Below, piece after piece: positions 61,639 through 64,000 of a stretch of 64,000 nucleotides of DNA (positions within the stretch are counted from its first letter, which is position 1; each line of letters starts with the position of its first letter). The stretch is taken from the NCBI GenBank assembly GCA_022562275.1, contig JADFPP010000003.1, positions 1 through 64,000 on the forward strand, read 5' to 3'. The position numbers were made by a program, and so were the translations under genes. Origin of the DNA: Bacteroidota bacterium (GTDB taxonomy: Bacteria; Bacteroidota; Ignavibacteria; Ignavibacteriales; Ignavibacteriaceae). The notes under the pieces were generated by a model. The model was not told where the DNA came from, did not search any database, and saw nothing but the letters and a program-made list of their open reading frames with translations.

Positions 61639-63644
61639 ATCGTGTTCTTCACCCAGTTCTCCAATCCACCGGCAATGATAATCTCCTGTGCGGCTTCGCC
61701 AACAGGATCAATGGAGTATTGCCTATCATCAAAAGTTATTGAAGAATTTCTAAAATCTATTCTTATTTTTTTATTTGTTTGAACTGTTAATTTTTCAGTT
61801 CCGAATTGTTTTTTCAAATCGTCGATGAGTTCCGGGCATTCAATTACCAAAAAACCGTTGTTAATTGCATTTCGTTTATATGTTTCGCTGAATGAACCGG
61901 CAATAATACAGGCAATGCCTTTATACTTAAGTGATGTAGCGGCTTGCTCGCGGGAACTTCCAGTTCCAAAATTGAAACCACCGACAATGATGTCTCCCTT
62001 CTTTGCAATCTTACTAAATTCAGGATCGTAATTTTCCATAACAACTTCAGCTTGCTGTTCTGGAGTGAAGTCATCTATGTAAGTGTATTTGCCGGGGTAA
62101 ATCCCATCTGTATTAAGATTATCCTGATGACAGAATATCAAATCACCTTCAATCAGTTCAGGAAAACCATGAAGGATTTTTACCTTTGGTTTATCTGCAA
62201 CAGATTTTGTGTTTACTTTAATTTCACCTATAATAGATAGATTATCATTCTGCCAATCAAAACCTGCCTGTCCGGTAGGCAGGTCAATCTTACCGGAAAC
62301 AGCAGATGCGGCAACAACGGCAGGGGAAGCCAAATATGCCTGGGCAGTTGGTGAACCCATTCTTCCTTTGAAGTTTCTGTTAGTTGCAGAAATTCCGACT
62401 TCGCCATCTTCGAGCAATCCCACACCTAAACCAATACAAGGACCACATCCCGGTGGGAGCGGCTTAGCACCTGCATCGAGAAGTGATTGCCAATAACCCA
62501 GTCTTTCGCATTCAGTTTGTACTTCACTTGATGCAGCAGCAATGTAAAACTCAACTCCATCAGCTACTTTTTTTCCGTTTATAATTTCCGCTGCTTCTTT
62601 TATATCTTCAACTCTGCTGTTTACACAGGAAATGAGATATGCTTTATCTATTTTTATATTCTGCTCTTTTAACTCGGAAATTTTTGTCATAATCTTTACC
62701 GAGTTTGGTCCCGATACATAAGGGTCGATTGATGAGAGATCGATTATTATTTCTTTCGAATAAAAAGCATCTTCATCTGCTAAGATGATATTTTTTTCTA
62801 TTTCGGAAATTCTTTCGTCATTTATTCTTGGATGTTTTCTGCCAATGGCATCCATACGGACATTTCCATCCTCATCAGAAGGAACACCTTCCAAACCTCT
62901 TTCTTCTATAAACGCCTTTCTTCGTTTCAACCAATCAAAAGTAACTTCATCAATAGGGAAGACGCCCGCAAGTGCACCCCATTCTGTGGTCATATTTGCG
63001 ATTGTAAGTCTTTCATTAAGAGAAAGATGTTTAACACCTTCACCAACAAATTCAACTGAATGATTTAAAACTTCATCATTATTAAAATAACCGCACAAAG
63101 CGATAATCACATCCTTGCCGGTTATACCTTTATGCAAGCTGCCCACAAATTCTACTTTAGCAATCGGCGGGACTTTCCACCATGTTTTTCCTGTTGCCCA
63201 GATAGCTGCTGCATCCGTACGCACGATGGGAGTTCCTAAACATCCCAAACCGCCGTACATATTGGAATGACTGTCAGACGCAACTACCATAGTACCCGGC
63301 CAGGCATAACCTTCTTCGCACATAACCTGATGACCGATTCCTCTTCCGGCAGGATAAAAATCGGCGCCCATCTCATTTGAAAATGCTTCGATCTTTCTGT
63401 ACTTCTCTAAATTTTTTTCACTTTTGTTTTGAATGTCGTGATCTAAGGTATGTACGACTTGCCTTGGATTAAAGAATTGTGTTGCTCCAATAGATTTAAA
63501 TTTAGGAATAACCGCTCCGGTATTATCATGCGTCATCACATAAGCCGGTTGTATCATAATATAATCACCGGAATGTATTTTATGATCAGGGGATAATCCC
63601 ACAGCAAATTTTTGTGCTATTTTTTCTATTAATGTTTGAGGCAT
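61629..63644 (-). CDS. Aconitase-superfamily hydratase, homoaconitase (LYS4)-like
   Basis: The 671-residue protein begins LIEKIAQKFAVGLSPDHKIH. It has VMTHDNTGAVIPKF, TLDHDIQNKSEKNLEKYRKI, FYPAGRGIGHQVMCEEGYAW and SDSHSNMYGGLGCLGTPIVR, a pattern I recall from fungal mitochondrial homoaconitase rather than from AcnA or AcnB. Iron-sulfur cysteines are in LISCVNSRVED and GCGPCIG, and the swivel domain is near residues 530-650. Substrate may be aconitate, homoaconitate or a methyl analogue. The segment DLPTGQAGF (about residues 452-461) comes from a palindrome inserted in frame. The final TIEH and stop lie in an inverted repeat of the GxxExxY cassette. Confidence 0.85.
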   Translation of the reverse strand: MPQTLIEKIAQKFAVGLSPDHKIHSGDYIMIQPAYVMTHDNTGAVIPKFKSIGATQFFNPRQVVHTLDHDIQNKSEKNLEKYRKIEAFSNEMGADFYPAGRGIGHQVMCEEGYAWPGTMVVASDSHSNMYGGLGCLGTPIVRTDAAAIWATGKTWWKVPPIAKVEFVGSLHKGITGKDVIIALCGYFNNDEVLNHSVEFVGEGVKHLSLNERLTIANMTTEWGALAGVFPIDEVTFDWLKRRKAFIEERGLEGVPSDEDGNVRMDAIGRKHPRINDERISEIEKNIILADEDAFYSKEIIIDLSSIDPYVSGPNSVKIMTKISELKEQNIKIDKAYLISCVNSRVEDIKEAAEIINGKKVADGVEFYIAAASSEVQTECERLGYWQSLLDAGAKPLPPGCGPCIGLGVGLLEDGEVGISATNRNFKGRMGSPTAQAYLASPAVVAASAVSGKIDLPTGQAGFDWQNDNLSIIGEIKVNTKSVADKPKVKILHGFPELIEGDLIFCHQDNLNTDGIYPGKYTYIDDFTPEQQAEVVMENYDPEFSKIAKKGDIIVGGFNFGTGSSREQAATSLKYKGIACIIAGSFSETYKRNAINNGFLVIECPELIDDLKKQFGTEKLTVQTNKKIRIDFRNSSITFDDRQYSIDPVGEAAQEIIIAGGLENWVKNTIEH
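62263..62283. repeat. In-frame palindromic insertion (LPTGQAG type)
   Basis: CCTGCCTGTCCGG then TAGGCAGG forms a 21-bp palindrome inside the hydratase gene. On the coding strand it reads as LPTGQAG without breaking the frame. A related palindrome occurs at 46254-46273 inside another repeat. Confidence 0.8.
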
Positions 63645-63678
63645 CTTATGCTCTAATTTATAAAAAAGTTATGGTTTA

Positions 63679-63711
63679 TAATTGTTTAATTGCTGTATTG
63701 TTCAATTGTTT
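63679..63711 (-). promoter_or_regulatory. Conserved AT-rich 33-bp element upstream of the hydratase gene
   Basis: AATTGTTTAATTG begins at 63680, with TATTG at 63696 and AATTG at 63704, the same spacing as the citF and PrpD copies. It lies 34 bases before the start codon of the homoaconitase-like gene. A further partial CAATTTAACAATTAA lies at 63740-63754, at the end of the HD-domain gene. Confidence 0.4.
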
Positions 63712-63750
63712 TTTGGAGAGTAGCAATAAAGCAATGCAACAATTTAACAA

Positions 63751-64000
63751 TTAATTTTTAAACGGTTCAAACGATACAAAATCTGCATGATGAACAATGA
63801 TCGCTTCAACTGTTCTTTTTCCTAAATCTCCTTCTTTTGAATGGTATGCAATTATATGCTGAACCTCCGGCGGTAAACCAAAACGATCAGCTAGGGCAAC
63901 ACCGCTGAATGGATGCCTTAATAATTTTCCTGCATTGCTTGTTGTTAGTTTACCATCAACTTTATCATATTCTAAAAGTTTTCCTACATCAATTAAAATT
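63751..64000 (-). CDS. HD-domain protein, C-terminal part (cut by window end)
   Basis: Only the last 83 residues are present. LIDVGKLLEYDKVDGK, then LRHPFSGVALADRFGLPPEV, IIAYHSKEGDLGKRTVEAII and HHADFVSFEPF match the later half of HD/HDIG metal-dependent phosphohydrolases (the H and HHAD ligands). It is the most upstream visible gene on the minus strand of the organic-acid cluster, 106 bases before the hydratase gene. Its substrate, and whether it is functionally linked, are unknown. Confidence 0.75.
   Translation of the reverse strand, partial: ILIDVGKLLEYDKVDGKLTTSNAGKLLRHPFSGVALADRFGLPPEVQHIIAYHSKEGDLGKRTVEAIIVHHADFVSFEPFKN

Noticed and set aside
1-64000. CRISPR array, tRNA, rRNA or riboswitch
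   Set aside because: No regularly spaced direct repeats, cloverleaf sequences, rRNA segments or known riboswitch cores were recognised in any intergenic region.

Overview
The window is AT-rich (roughly one third G+C by eye) and carries a dense, non-redundant chromosomal gene set of a Gram-negative, LPS-making bacterium. Three secreted proteins end in the NYPNPFNP-type C-terminal sorting domain. A type IX secretion plug-like protein, LptD, BshB1 (bacillithiol synthesis) and a two-gene-type citrate lyase are also present. Together these point to the class Ignavibacteria (Bacteroidota/Chlorobi/Ignavibacteriota group). The assignment rests on recognised families, not on a database search. No rRNA, tRNA, CRISPR array, prophage or plasmid backbone was seen.

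Layout. 1-6.8 kb (+): secretion plug protein, Gfo/Idh/MocA dehydrogenase, ROK kinase, LptD, NYN-domain protein. 7.1-17.2 kb (-): small membrane protein, DUF5683-like protein, mtaB, rpsA, cmk, dnaX, a free-methionine-sulfoxide reductase cut short by an in-frame stop, lon. 17.4-26.3 kb (mostly +): inositol phosphatase, acyl-CoA ligase (-), P5C dehydrogenase, sucC, TPR protein, aroE, outer-membrane barrel. 26.4-39.3 kb (-): lipoprotein, DinB protein, aminotransferase, dipeptidase-cupin pair, coaD, a choice-of-anchor-B secreted protein, rsmD, a PilM-like/pseudopilin-like/ComEA-like trio, and hrcA-grpE-dnaJ. 39.5-54.9 kb (mixed): purM, a TatD-radical SAM fusion, PBP4-type carboxypeptidase, amidohydrolase, DinB protein, two sorting-domain proteins, bshB1, a receiver-histidine kinase, pckA, acs. 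54.9-64 kb (-): an organic-acid cluster (HD-domain protein, homoaconitase-like hydratase, MmgE/PrpD protein, CitD-CitE fusion, CitF) interrupted by small mobile-looking elements.

Most of the window is housekeeping. The unusual content is of four kinds. (1) The citrate-lyase/homoaconitase/PrpD cluster has a CitD-CitE fusion, a fungal-LYS4-like hydratase, and a similar 33-bp AT-rich element in front of three of its genes. (2) Small repeat-bounded elements sit against or inside these genes: a RAYT transposase with a palindrome that supplies the last codons of citF, a GxxExxY gene between 29-bp inverted repeats that supply the stop of the hydratase gene, a four-helix-bundle pseudogene between inverted repeats, and a 21-bp palindrome inserted in frame (LPTGQAG) in the hydratase gene. 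(3) There are several gene fossils: tails of an aminotransferase, of an RlmL-type methyltransferase and of a sorting domain, the head of a second prpD gene, and an ORF6N gene with two lesions. (4) dnaX contains a run of ten A whose slippage in either direction ends translation within three codons, which would make a gamma-like short subunit.
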